NCBI GenBank assembly: GCA_905250885.1
Contig: CAJNOQ010002510.1
Coordinates: 1 to 23,982 of the forward strand
Reading direction: 5' to 3'
Source of the DNA: Didymodactylos carnosus
Lineage: Eukaryota > Rotifera > Eurotatoria > Philodinida > Philodinidae
DNA length: 23,982 bases
The notes beneath the pieces are model-generated. The model had not been told where the DNA came from. It worked only from the letters and a program-made list of their open reading frames with translations, and ran no database searches. Shown here piece after piece: positions 1 to 10,024 of this stretch (position 1 is the stretch's first letter; each line of letters begins with the position of its first letter). The position numbers were made by a program, and so were the translations under genes.

Positions 1-96
1 TATATACCATTTCGTAGAGAATTGAAAGGCGAATCTTTTGATATAAGAATGATCTCGATCGACTTTGAGGAAGAGAAGGAATTTCAAAAACACTGA
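1..96 (+). other. Alternative open stretch at the left edge, 31 codons then TGA
   Basis: Frame 1 is open from the window edge to TGA at 94-96. It has an acidic, exon-like ending (IDFEEEKEFQKH). It could be the terminal exon of another isoform of the gene at the left edge. It could also be chance, because a run of this length is only mildly unusual at this base composition. It competes with the model in which an exon ends at 13 in a different frame. Confidence 0.2.
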
Positions 97-136
97 CAGT
101 CTAATTTATTCTGCGCCACCCGTTATTTAATGTTAG

Positions 137-410
137 ACTGAATCACTTATTCCAAACAATACACCGGAAAACGTATACGACAAAGTATGTGTAAATAGCA
201 CATTTTTCCTTAAACATGTAGTGTTAAATAGAAATTATTTTATCTTTTTTATTATAAATCAAGGACGTGGTGCTCAGCAAAAAACCGCCTTCTATCAACT
301 CCATTCCATCACAATCGGACGAAAGTTCAACAAGCTCTACGGAGGTTCAGACAGGATACTTACTATATTATGACGTAGAACATAGTCCCACGAACTTACC
401 AGAAAACTGA
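137..410 (+). CDS. 3' end of a split gene entering from the left (last two exons)
   Basis: Two exons are proposed, 137-184 and 264-410. The first follows an acceptor (…aatgttag, AG at 135-136) and ends at a GTATGT donor at 185. The second follows …ataaatcaag and ends in TGA at 408-410. Both are read in phase 0 and join into an open tail of 64 residues: TESLIPNNTPENVYDK, then a 48-residue Ser-rich stretch with the tyrosine-bearing segment GYLLYYDVEHS and C-terminus SPTNLPEN. The 79-bp intron matches the short introns of the EF-hand gene in this window. The tail resembles a cytoplasmic regulatory tail (PENVYDKD and YYDV could be phosphotyrosine sites), but this is inference and no family is recognised. 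The preceding exon may end at 13 (TTC|GTAGAG, phase 0). All three frames of 264-370 are open, so the frame choice rests on the in-phase junction. Confidence 0.4.
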
Positions 411-2166
411 TAAGCTTAGAATAATAACTGTGTATGGCGAGTTTAAATAATTAGGCGAAAGAACTCTGTCTCAGGTTAACCTTTTGTCTGGAGCTGTAGT
501 CCAATGAACTAGAAAAGAGGTAAATAACCATCTCCAACGATTATATACTGTCGAGAAATTATCGCACATCCTACACTGAGCAAGATAATCATTATACCAG
601 TTACTCTTGTTGCTCATGGGATTATTTTTGTCTTTTAATGCAAATGAAAATGCATTAAATAATATGAGATGTATCAAATAAGCAAGTGAATACAATGGAT
701 TTAAAACTATTAAGACTTTTCTGTCCATTAGCATGCAATAATTTTTTGTATCTCCAAAAGAATTAAGGTTAGCTTGATACCAACTTCTTTCATCTAATTA
801 TTAAACCGCCCTCGATTCCGTTCAGTTTTTAACCGATCTCTCTTCATTTGGATGTCTTTTAAAAATGATCTCCATATTTGAGATAATTTATTGATGATAA
901 TTTTGAACAATATTTATCGGTGTTTCTGTTATAGGGTGGATCGATAAATTATCTACCATTGAGGTATAATACGTCAAAGGAGTATACATATTTCTATCCG
1001 AATATGCACGATGTACCACCAGCTTGCATATTTTCAAATTAGATGGACAATAAGTCAATATTTAATTGATCGATTTTATGGTTCTATTCAAACATTAAAT
1101 CTCAAACTTGAACTTATAATAAATATGCAAAGAGCTTAATGAGAAAAAATATTCTTTACCTTTAATTTTTTATTGACTTTCGTGTACCATTATAAAATTT
1201 GTAGTTGTATATTATTTTCTTCAATAATATTGCATATTGACTCAACAAATATGTAAAAGTAAAAAAAGCTAATAATAATCAAATGTATTATAGCTCAAAT
1301 AAAAATATAATATTATTTCTTAATCTAATCGTATGTTTTATATGAAAAAAATTTCTTGTAGCGAGTGAATCACGGGAAAAAAGTAACTATACAATTATAG
1401 TTTTGCTTCACAAACTAATTGAGATTAAAAACAGAAAATAATTGATCTGAAACAAATATATCATATTTAAATCAATAAAATCAATCTGAAATAATGCTTG
1501 TGTAACTGTTGAATTTATGATCTGTATACAGTGGGCAACCACGTGGACATTAGATGAAAAAACGAAAGCGAGATTTTTCGTGGTTTGAATAGTGCCACAT
1601 ATACTTTGACTAAGGGCCGATTTAACGGTGAAATAATTTTTGTTCTAACCCTTAACGTTTGCTAGAAAATCCGTTTTCAAAAAAACGGCTATTTTTCAGC
1701 GACCTCTGGGAAAAATACATTGCACCAAAGAAAGGAAAAAGATTAACCGAATAAATTATACATATTCTCAAAGAGCAAATCAAGCTCTATCGATTGATAA
1801 ATTTTTGTTTTATTTCAAGTGTATTTTGTCGATAATACCTCATCTTTAATCTATGCTAAGCGTTTTCCCAAGAAACGTGCTCAGTAAGGTGTCTGCACCC
1901 ATATTTAGCCATCACTCAACAGTCCTCAAACTTTCAGAGATTATACATCTCGGTATCATACACTTCTCCTGTTAGCATAAAGATACATAAATGCTTTAAA
2001 CCGAAATTATAGGTTTTCTGAAACCCCTTGATTTTTCACTGTATTTCCTAAGTTGCGCCATTCTACACAGTTTGACTGTTTATTTATCGTAAAAGAGTTT
2101 ATCTGTTGTTCAGTATATTGAATAAGCAAGACGAACTTGATACACATGTTTTTTTCACATTAATAG
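411..2166. other. Non-coding stretch, no supported gene
   Basis: AT-rich sequence with many stops in all frames. An 87-codon minus-strand open frame starting with ATG at 734 (to 471) has hydrophobic and Trp-rich segments but no splice or Kozak support and no recognised domain. A short TACAGTG…CACTGTA pair (about 1526-2043) was considered as mariner-like ends but extends for only 7 bp. Nothing else is seen. Confidence 0.5.
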
Positions 2167-2328
2167 TTTATTTTACAAGTGAATAAAATTATAAGACCAA
2201 TAAATTATAATCTACACCATCGATACTTCAAAGACGATCCATCCGCAAGAGCGTCGAGTATAGCGGAAAACATACATATCGACGTTAAACGTGTTGTGAA
2301 AGATCATACCGGCCCACGATGATATATG
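2167..2328 (-). pseudogene. Possible minus-strand gene fragment with poly(A) signal
   Basis: On the minus strand, codons 2328 to TAG at 2214-2212 give 38 open codons of unusually GC-rich, protein-like sequence (core FNVDMYVFRYTRRSCGWIVF). About 40 nt after the stop, AATAAA is present (complement of 2167-2172), as expected for a 3' end. Directly upstream the frame is closed by TAA (2331-2329), and no AG acceptor lies between that stop and the open part. The piece therefore looks like the decayed or truncated 3' end of a gene rather than an intact exon. The family is not recognised. GC content is clearly higher than the flanks on both sides. Chance cannot be excluded. Confidence 0.25.
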
Positions 2329-2331
2329 TTA

Positions 2332-3160
2332 GTTCAACATAGATACACATCTTCTATATACTGTTTGGTTTTTTTTATATGAAAATGTTGTTCTAGTTAA
2401 GAACATTTCTCTCATTCGAATATATACTGGAAGTTGATATGAATAGATTTGAGACATTCAGTATTTCTAAACATTCAGAGAACTTTTTGTCAATTAGACA
2501 AATGTTGATCGCACCAGTTAACGCTATTACGTATTTAGTTTTTTCACTATAAAACCGATGTCACAGTGATCACATTTAAAGTTACAGTGTAAATTATAGT
2601 GGATTTTAGTTTTTCATGGATAGTGTATAGCAGTCGATTGTCCACCATTCTATTATAAACACTGTATAGAACTATTAATTTGTGCTGTGTCATACATGAT
2701 TCATCGTATTACTAACTAGTGTTGAAAGTAAGGATCATGGACTTTGACGTCACTTTTTATCTATTCTTCAAATGAGGTCTTCCATGGCTTCATTTTTGTA
2801 CGACTGAAACATGAGTTTTTTAACCGCTCTATTACCTAATTATCGTCATAGTTATTGCTCATTTTTCTGTTTACGCTCTAAATTACTTTTCTTCAAAATT
2901 TTTTGCATTGCTAAGCGGTAAGTTCTTTTTCCGGTATATTGAAGTTTTTAAAATAAGAATAGAAACTCACAAAAGTTTTGGAAAAAAGTCAAAATGATAG
3001 TCAATTACGATTGACTAACTAATAAATGCATTAAGAAAGTAAAATGTGATTCAAGACATTATGATTCAACTGCAACCAACTTATAAGCGAACGTTTATTC
3101 TCTGATTTATCACACACGATGATTATCAGATCATCATAGTCTATATGGACTATTGAGTAG
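2332..3160. other. Non-coding stretch, no supported gene
   Basis: AT-rich sequence with no reading frame, splice pair or repeat that I can defend. Confidence 0.5.
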
Positions 3161-3168
3161 GTGTTGAT

Positions 3169-3532
3169 TGGAGATGGGCGCGAGACTTTATAAGTCCTCT
3201 ATAACTCGGCCATTTCGAAAGTTCAAATTTTTCTGAATCATACATTTCAAAGAAATCACTCGTAGCTTCGATTGAAAACGTTTCACAGCATTGAACAACC
3301 ATCCGCCTTGGAAAAAAAATGACACGAGATCAGATTAGTCTCAGTTAATTTTTTGGTCCCCTATGCTTTTTTTCCGAGACAGATCGTTGTTCAAAGTTGC
3401 AGAATGTTTTAAATTGAAACTACAAGTGACTTCGTTGAAATGTATGATTCAGAAAAATATTAGCTTTTGAAATGGCTAAGTTATAAAGGATTTTTCTAAT
3501 CACGTTATGAGTTTGATGCCTGCCCATCTCTA
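3169..3532. mobile_element. Foldback MITE, hAT-like ends
   Basis: A 364-bp palindromic element. The left end TGGAGATGGGCG and the inverted right end TAGAGATGGGCA are imperfect terminal inverted repeats of the hAT type (YAGRGATGGGCA-like). The arms stay similar, with indels, for about 150 bp each: for example the left arm has tttttctgaatcatacattt and the reverse complement of the right arm has the same 20 bases. The arms meet near 3330-3360. The flanks GTGTTGAT (3161-3168) and GTGCGGAT (3533-3540) match at 6 of 8 positions, as expected for an aged 8-bp hAT target duplication. There is no coding capacity, so it is a non-autonomous element. The hAT assignment is inferred from end motif and duplication length. 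Confidence 0.65.
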
Positions 3533-3540
3533 GTGCGGAT

Positions 3541-4328
3541 AATTGCATGAAAATACGCATTTAAAATAAATGAATACATTTTACTTTGATGGATTTAACA
3601 TTTTTTAGCTCGAATACGCATTTTAGTTTGATGAAGATTTTTCATGAAGTTAAGAAACAGGAAACAATGGCATAAATTACCAAAATCAGCCCTATAGAAA
3701 CCTTAAGAAAAAAATGAGGTTTTAAAAAGTAACTGTTAATAAGATTTTTACAGGAATCAATATAAGATAAAACAAGTAAAATTTTGATAAGATTTAGTAG
3801 GATCTATTTGCTAGAGAAGCATCATAAAAATAGTTTATACTTTATCTTAATTCTCTTAAGAAGAGAAAAGTTTCTTTTGTACCTAATTTTTTTAATAAAA
3901 ATATTTTTAATTGAAATCTTATCATTTTCTTCTCTAAGACTCTTATAAACACAGTTGTTGTTTTCTTTTAGAGTTTCTGTTATATCACGATTTTTATATG
4001 GTAATTATAAGATTTCTAGAAGAATTTTACAAACCAAAAAAATAAAAGAATACAAATTTTTCATAAGATGGAATTGTCAGAATGTCGCTTTAATTGAAAT
4101 CTATAATATGATAAAATATTAACAAAAAAAAAAAAAATGAAATATATAACATAGTACTGTACAATGATTATCATTTTTGAACGATGATTGTTGACACATA
4201 GATATTATCATGGATGTCTCTACTCATATAGATTCATATTTGAGCCAACGGTACACTGTTCATGATTATAAGACTAGAACAATTTGTTCTTTAATAAATT
4301 TCTAGTAGAGAATAAAGTGCTATACTAT
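3541..4328. other. 3' flank of the EF-hand gene, no gene seen
   Basis: AT-rich sequence, the 3' side of the minus-strand EF-hand gene. No clear AATAAA on the minus strand is seen just after the stop at 4329. A poly(A) run is at 4124-4137. No coding region is supported. Confidence 0.45.
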
Positions 4329-5662
4329 TTATCTTGATGGAAACATTGGTACCAATAATTTTCTAATATCACCATCAGTGATACAAGCATGTATAAATTC
4401 TTGTTTGGATATTTTGTCATCATTATTAATATCCATTAGTGCCATTAATTCATACGATTTATATTCGAAATTTTTTCCTTCTTTATTTAAACCATATAAA
4501 TTATAGATAGCACTAATAATATATTTTAATTCAGTAAACGATATAAAATTATCATTATTACCTTCAAAAATAATTAATTAAAAAATAAAATATTTAAATA
4601 ATAATTGAACGAAAGATAAAAATTACTTACGATCATAAGCATAAAATAACCAATTGAGTTTATCTCTCGGTGTTCCATTAGATCTTATTGAAAATGCGGT
4701 AATAAATTCTTTAAAATCAATTTGTCCATCTAAATTAATATCGAATGCTTTGAAAACAAGTTGACAATATTTTGTTGAATCATTATCATCATCTAATAAT
4801 AATGATTTAGGTAATAATTTTCTATAAAAATAAATAAAATCTTGTTGATTTAAATGACCAGTTGGACATTTTTTTTGAAAATCACCATAAAATTTAATTA
4901 TTTGTTCACGTGTTAAATTTGTTATTATTTGTAAAACATTCAATACTTCAATAGATAATGGAGAAATGGATGTAATAGGATTTGATGATTCTGTAACATT
5001 CTAAATAATAATCAGATCATTTTTTATTAGATAAATATAATGTTCATTTTTTAACAAAAAAAAATTCCTACTTGATTTATAATATTAAATTTGAACATGG
5101 GTGTAAATAATTGAGCCATTTCCCTATTATGAAGTATCAATGAAATAAATTCGTCACATGTTATTTTTCTATCTGAATTATTATCATATTGATGAAATAA
5201 ATCGGATGCATAATGACGTATAGAATATTCATCATATTTCTTATTTATTTTTGTTAATAATTCTATGAGAAATATAAACTGTTCATATTCAATGTATCCA
5301 TCATGATTAGAATAGAGTAAAAATGAAAATTGTAATTTTTCTCGTTCATTTCCCTTTGATTTAACTGAATAATATAATAATAATTCTTTAAAACTAATAT
5401 GATTATCTTGATTAATATCAAGTAAATAAAATATTTTTTCTGCTAATAAACGTCCATTCCATATATGTCGTAATTCATTCATATAAAACGTGATAAATTG
5501 TTCTTTGTTCATTTTACCATTCGAATATTTTTCATGAAATATTTTATACCAATTTTCAATTTGTTGACGATTAAAATAAGTATTACTTAATAAATAATGA
5601 ATATCATTTTCTGTTAAATGATTATTATTATTCTCAGTTTCAGATGTTTGATTAGCGCCCAT
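4329..5662 (-). CDS. Tandem (double) neuronal-calcium-sensor-like EF-hand protein, 397 aa
   Basis: Exons 5662-5072, 5000-4631 and 4561-4329. Introns of 71 bp (phase 0, donor gtagga, acceptor atttag) and 69 bp (phase 1, donor gtaagt, acceptor ttgaag). The start is the ATG at 5662-5660: upstream in-frame residues come only from a TTG. It gives MGANQT, a good N-myristoylation context. Unit 1 (1-197) and unit 2 (198-397) each align along the NCS/recoverin pattern of four EF-hands, whose usual length is about 190 residues. Unit 1: EF1 degenerate (YSNG 46-49), EF2 loop D82-E93 intact, EF3 loop 117-128 lost (Y at position 1, Q at 12), EF4 D160-E171 likely intact. Unit 2: EF1 disabled by the family-typical CPTG (242-245), EF2 D284-E295, EF3 D320-E331 and EF4 D364-E375 intact. 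It is predicted to be a membrane-anchored calcium sensor. The partner and pathway cannot be read from the sequence. Confidence 0.88.
5001..5071 (-). other. Intron 1 of the EF-hand gene, lying exactly between the two sensor units
   Basis: GT at 5071-5070 and AG at 5002-5001, phase 0. Exon 1 encodes one whole calcium-sensor unit. If the intron is kept, translation adds six residues (VGIFFC) and stops at TAA, giving a 203-residue single-unit protein with the same myristoylation start. Confidence 0.75.
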
Positions 5663-6166
5663 ATTGTATAACAAATTTAATGTTAAATAAAATACAAAAA
5701 AATATTCGTCACTATTTTACATTTTAAAATTTTTCTCTTATGCAAACAATATAGAATATGCATATACACTATTATTTGAATTTAAGATAAGAGTACAAAG
5801 AAGAATATAACTATAAACGGAAAAACAGAACAAAAAGAAAAAAAAATGAAATAATTTTTCATGTTTTTATTTTTTGGTTCATGTCTTCTGTTTTTGACTC
5901 ATTTGAGTCATAAATATGTTGAAAAAAAGAATTTCAATGACTATGAATGAATGTGTCAACTCTACTATAGTTAGTTATTGTACAGTTGACAATAGCAGAG
6001 ATGATGACAAAACTGTAGGAAATATGTTGATTCCACTTCTTTTCTCATGACCAGTTTTTATTTCGTTTTATTCTGTGAATTTATTTAATAAATTTTTGAT
6101 AATTCCGATTTCTTTACAGAAATTTTTAACAATTTTTATAAAAATTTACCACACATATTTATCAAC

Positions 6167-6355
6167 ATGAACTTCTCCAATCAAAAACGAATAGGGCGCA
6201 TCCCTATACAGTGGACATTCAAGCAGACATTTAGCCAACTTTTAGCAAACGTTTTTGCTGATTTAATTGATGGAACATATACTTCGATAGATCAGCAATT
6301 AATTGACATAAAAAATTTTCTTACAACTGAAATGCGTCCGTGTGAAAGCATTTAA
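6167..6355 (+). CDS. Small uncharacterised open reading frame, 62 aa
   Basis: Starts with ATG in a good animal context (tcaacATGaac) and ends TAA. The predicted peptide starts MNFSNQKRIGRIPIQW and ends EMRPCESI. It is soluble-looking with mixed composition and has no signal peptide or membrane segment. No domain is recognised. It lies about 500 bp from, and divergent to, the EF-hand gene. It could be a real small gene, a remnant of a mobile-element gene, or chance. Only transcript data would settle it. Confidence 0.22.
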   Translation: MNFSNQKRIGRIPIQWTFKQTFSQLLANVFADLIDGTYTSIDQQLIDIKNFLTTEMRPCESI

Positions 6356-7216
6356 CTAAAAATTGGCCTGAAAGTGCAAGGCTATACATCCGAAAATTGT
6401 TATTTTAAATATTAAAATGATACAGAGAGTGAATCTCGGCACATTGAACCATATCCTGTAGGAAAAAGCTTTTGTTTTGAACTTAACCTCGAGGAAAAAT
6501 AAAAGTATTTTCGAATCAAACTAATTTTTCTGAGAAACGCTTCCAGTAAAAGGAGTATACTCACTTTAACTTACATTCAATTTTGCTCAGATGTTTGAGA
6601 ATATGTTCACCTATGTGCTTCTATTGTATTAGCAGAAAATAGTGAAACCTTTTCCGGACTCTGGTACAGGATTTCTAGAAAAATCATCGTTTTAATGTAT
6701 GATCTAATCTTTTGAATCCAAAAATATTTTTTAATAAAAACTAAGAGGATATTCGGAATGAACCCTGTCAAAAAGTTTTACCTCAGTACTTCAGGTACCT
6801 TTTATTTAATTTAAAAAAAAAGTTCTCAGACTGAACTGTTGTGTTATGAAAATTCTATTTAGAGATATGGAAAAAGTCAAAAATAATCCTTTCCGATGAT
6901 ATAAACCTTGATGCCCATCTACCTATTGAAAAATGGCCACTGAGTTTTCAATCAATGAATTCAATTATACGAAATTTTGTTCAATTTTTGACCCTGGCTA
7001 AGAACGGTTTAGGTGCTGTTGAAAATTTTATCATCATGTGTACTCTACTTAAAATGAATCTTAAATAGTTTTGTTAGTTTAGAGTCCTAATTCTAACTTC
7101 TTTAGGCGTTTAGACGCGTATCAAAAACTGAATAAAACTACCTATAACAAAATTCATTCACCGAGATCATAGAAGAATCTGAGGGTGTTCTCTCGTAAGT
7201 AGAGAAGATAAATTTT

Positions 7217-7477
7217 GATATTTTAAACTCAACTTGTTTGCACTAAAATAAATCTTGTTTTACAACCGGTTTTTCGTTACAGAAAAAAGCTCAAGACTTG
7301 AAAAACTTACACTGACCTTTACTACCATTCGATCTTCAGTCGCTCATCCACTGACTAATTGTCGTCCTATAACTAGATAAAGACAAATTGATTGTCACAA
7401 TTTCTCTATGAGACATGCGAATTTAATACGGATAAAAAAAAAGAAAATGATTTGGATATTTTAAACTCGACTTGTTT
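7217..7477. repeat. Pair of 23-bp direct repeats
   Basis: gatattttaaactcaactt… at 7217-7239 recurs at 7455-7477 with one mismatch in 23 bases, 238 bp apart. Sequence between the copies is not otherwise recognisably duplicated. AGAGAAGATAA also occurs near both copies. Confidence 0.6.
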
Positions 7478-7889
7478 AAACTAACTAAAAGAGAAGATAA
7501 AGATGTTTTAAGTTAAATAACTGCTAATAATAAAACATGTAATCAAATATTATTCATTTTATTCTTCATGTAGAAAAATGAAGAAAAATTTGTTTAAAAA
7601 TAAATTTATTGGATAATTCAAAATTACTAATTTTCCATGCTGATCGTCTCATATTCTCAATACATTCAAATGAAACCGAATTAGTTAACTAGAAATTCGC
7701 ATGACTATAATGGAAGAAATAATTTTTGAATGTAATTTAGTATGTGATCAATGAAATAAGATATCTTTATTAGTAATATTTATTGACGAAAGGATTATGT
7801 GTCAATAGAATTGCTAAAATCAAACATATACACTTCAGTATATTTCAAATACTTTTTATTATTTATTCCCTTCCCTCCTTCTCCTTATC

Positions 7890-8723
7890 ATGAAATTAAT
7901 CTTATTTTTTATCATCTATTTTCACGTTTATACAATTAATTCGACTGATTTAACCAATTTAACTCCCGGTCAAGCTGTACTCTGGCTAGAATCATTCCCA
8001 GTTATACGTCAAACATTTGTTGAGATATTTCAATTCGGAGAACAATTTGAAATTCCATTACAAGGTGGTCCAATTATTGTTAATCGTCGAAATTTATTTA
8101 AACAAACGATATACGGTGTTGTACAATCATTTGTTTATAAGAACGAACAAAATCCTCGATATCCAATCATTTATGACTTATGTCATGGTACAATTGATGT
8201 TGTAAGAGCATATCACAACATAGCTGGTACATATTTATATACTACTAGCACAGAATCGAATGCATTATCAATTATTATCGTTTCAATTACAAATTCGGTA
8301 GAATGGTACAAATATCATGAAACGGGTAGAATTGAACAATATCAATTTAATCCATTAACAGTAACAGAGATAACAAACAATACAAATCTAAAATTAGTAT
8401 TTGAAATAACATTTCATTTTAATTCTGAAAGTGATATTATCATATTGAATGAAAAGGTGAATAATATCATTAATAAAGTAAATGTTACAATTTCAGATGA
8501 TACACAATTTCCATTTTTAAAAACGAAAAATTTAAAATGTAGAAAACATCAACAGTATGTTTACAATGAAATAAGACAGATGGTATTGGCATGTATAACT
8601 GATGTTATTTTTACATGTCCGAATCAATGTTGGGTCTATAATAAAAAATTAGATATTCGTGTAATAATGGATTCATACGTATTTGCTAGTGAACGAACAA
8701 TTTCATTTGTTATTATACCCTAG
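7890..8723 (+). CDS. Predicted secreted glycoprotein of unknown family, 277 aa
   Basis: A single uninterrupted frame from ATG (7890) to TAG (8721-8723). The N-terminus MKLILFFIIYFHVYTINS is a classical signal peptide with likely cleavage near residue 18. The mature part has no other strongly hydrophobic membrane segment. N-glycosylation sequons are at N17 (near the cleavage site), N23, N163 and N198. Five cysteines (C98, C217, C235, C243, C247) are present, four clustered in the last 65 residues, suggesting a disulphide-bonded C-terminal region (CxxxxxxxCxxxC at 235-247). The N-terminal half contains LTPGQAVLWLESFPVIRQTF and alternating hydrophobic stretches, so a beta-rich extracellular fold is plausible. 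I do not recognise the family. A possible AATAAA is at 8916-8921. Being intronless while its neighbour has introns could mean a retrocopy, a transferred gene or simply a short gene. Confidence 0.85.
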   Translation: MKLILFFIIYFHVYTINSTDLTNLTPGQAVLWLESFPVIRQTFVEIFQFGEQFEIPLQGGPIIVNRRNLFKQTIYGVVQSFVYKNEQNPRYPIIYDLCHGTIDVVRAYHNIAGTYLYTTSTESNALSIIIVSITNSVEWYKYHETGRIEQYQFNPLTVTEITNNTNLKLVFEITFHFNSESDIIILNEKVNNIINKVNVTISDDTQFPFLKTKNLKCRKHQQYVYNEIRQMVLACITDVIFTCPNQCWVYNKKLDIRVIMDSYVFASERTISFVIIP

Positions 8724-8755
8724 AATATCACAATTATTTTTATTGGCCTATATTT

Positions 8756-8776
8756 TTCATATATCATAATATGATA
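8756..8776. repeat. AT-rich perfect-stem palindrome after the secreted-protein gene
   Basis: atatatcata/tatgatatat-type palindrome with 10-bp arms and a single central base, about 35 bp after the stop codon. It could form a hairpin in the 3' UTR. No function is inferred. Confidence 0.5.
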
Positions 8777-9826
8777 TATAATTGATAATCAAGAAATGTA
8801 TCATTTTTTAACTAAAAAAATGTTTCTATGAGATTAAAAATTTTTATGTTATATTTATTTCTTATCTACCTTTAGATATATGATGTATTTGTTAACACAG
8901 ATTAAAATTTATCATAATAAAATAAAAATATTATTTTACTTTATATAGTTACAATATTAGAAAACGAAATTTTGTTTGTTTATTTAGTTATTAGTTATTT
9001 TTAATTATATATTATTAATCAGTATTATCATAAAGAGAGAATAGAGAATATATATTTTGTTATATTAGTTTGATCAAGTGGTCATTTTTGATTCACTCTC
9101 AATCAACATCAAAATTTATTAGTACATATTATATCAATATTGATTATCTTCAATAAAAATTGACAATTTCCGAATGGTATGGTATATGTCTCATTCGTTC
9201 CCCCATCTAATAATAGATGGATCGCTAACCTTTTTCGATTGTTTATTTTCAATGATAGATATAGAACACTGGCTTCCGGGAAGAAAGTTTTTTTTTTCTT
9301 CTTCTATAAATATTATTTAGTCACACAATGATGAACAAAATGAGTATTATCACGAAAAAAATAGCGAAAAAAAAAAAAAAAAAAAAACCAGAGAAGAAGA
9401 TGGGGCTCATTATAATCAGTTTTAGAAATTGAAGTGTGTGTGTATGTTCAATAAACAAAGATGCTTTAACACAATGAATAGAGTTTCGAAACAGAAAAAA
9501 AAAAAGAAAAAAAAAAGAAAAGAGATATTCAGAATCTGATTTTTAGTCTAACAAATAAAGTTTTAAATCTTTCTCTCTCATTCAAGAGTTTGTAGAACTA
9601 ATCTATTACATTATATATAGTCTATATATAAGTTATATATTTTCTTCTTTTTTTTTTACAGTTATTCTTATGGTTAAAAGAGAAGCGAGAAAAGAAAAGT
9701 TACATTCAACAATTAACGATGTGTAATAGAGACAAGAGAAAACTGCGAGTTTTTTTTTGATTTTATTTTATTTATTATTATTTTTTTATACTCGTCATAG
9801 CGCGAGCAATAAGAATAGGTTGTATT

Positions 9827-10024
9827 CTATTCTTCTTCACAGTATATATATATAGTAGAAAGATATATATTGACAAGTTGAAATAATCGTTTTGGATAGT
9901 AGTAAAATATCGGAGAAATAGGTTTTTTTTCTTCTCTTTTCCGTTCTTCGTTTACAAGACACTCAACATCCTTGCTCTCGTTGTTTGATGGATATCTTTT
10001 AAATTTACGAGCATTTTCCACCAT
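9827..10024 (-). CDS. Weak candidate exon or small gene, divergent to the large gene
   Basis: ATG at 10024, immediately after an acceptor-like poly-T/AG (…ttttttattatag). The peptide begins MVENARKFKRYPSNNESK and is charged. A GTAAAC donor-like site follows CLV-coding sequence. The last third is translated from a TA-rich simple repeat (YLSTIYIYCEEE) and is unlikely to be genuine coding. No domain is seen. It would be head-to-head with the exon at 10221. Confidence 0.15.
   Translation of the reverse strand: MVENARKFKRYPSNNESKDVECLVNEERKREEKKPISPIFYYYPKRLFQLVNIYLSTIYIYCEEE

Larger units (their letters stand above)
5663..7889. other. Intergenic region between the EF-hand gene and the secreted-protein gene
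   Basis: Contains the 5' flank and presumed promoter of the minus-strand EF-hand gene (5663-6166) and the 5' flank of the secreted-protein gene. It includes one small open frame (6167-6355) and a diverged direct repeat (7217-7239 and 7455-7477). Pyrimidine-rich ttcccttccctccttctcc lies just before the start at 7890. No core promoter motif could be assigned with confidence. Confidence 0.4.

Noticed and set aside
471..734. 87-codon minus-strand frame with an ATG
   Set aside because: No domain, no splice or UTR signals, and composition like the surrounding DNA.
1526..2043. TACAGTG…CACTGTA as mariner-like ends
   Set aside because: Only 7 bp match; inner sequences do not pair, and TA-flanked 7-mers arise by chance.
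8017..8205. Plus-strand frame inside the secreted-protein gene
   Set aside because: A shadow of the 277-codon gene in another frame.
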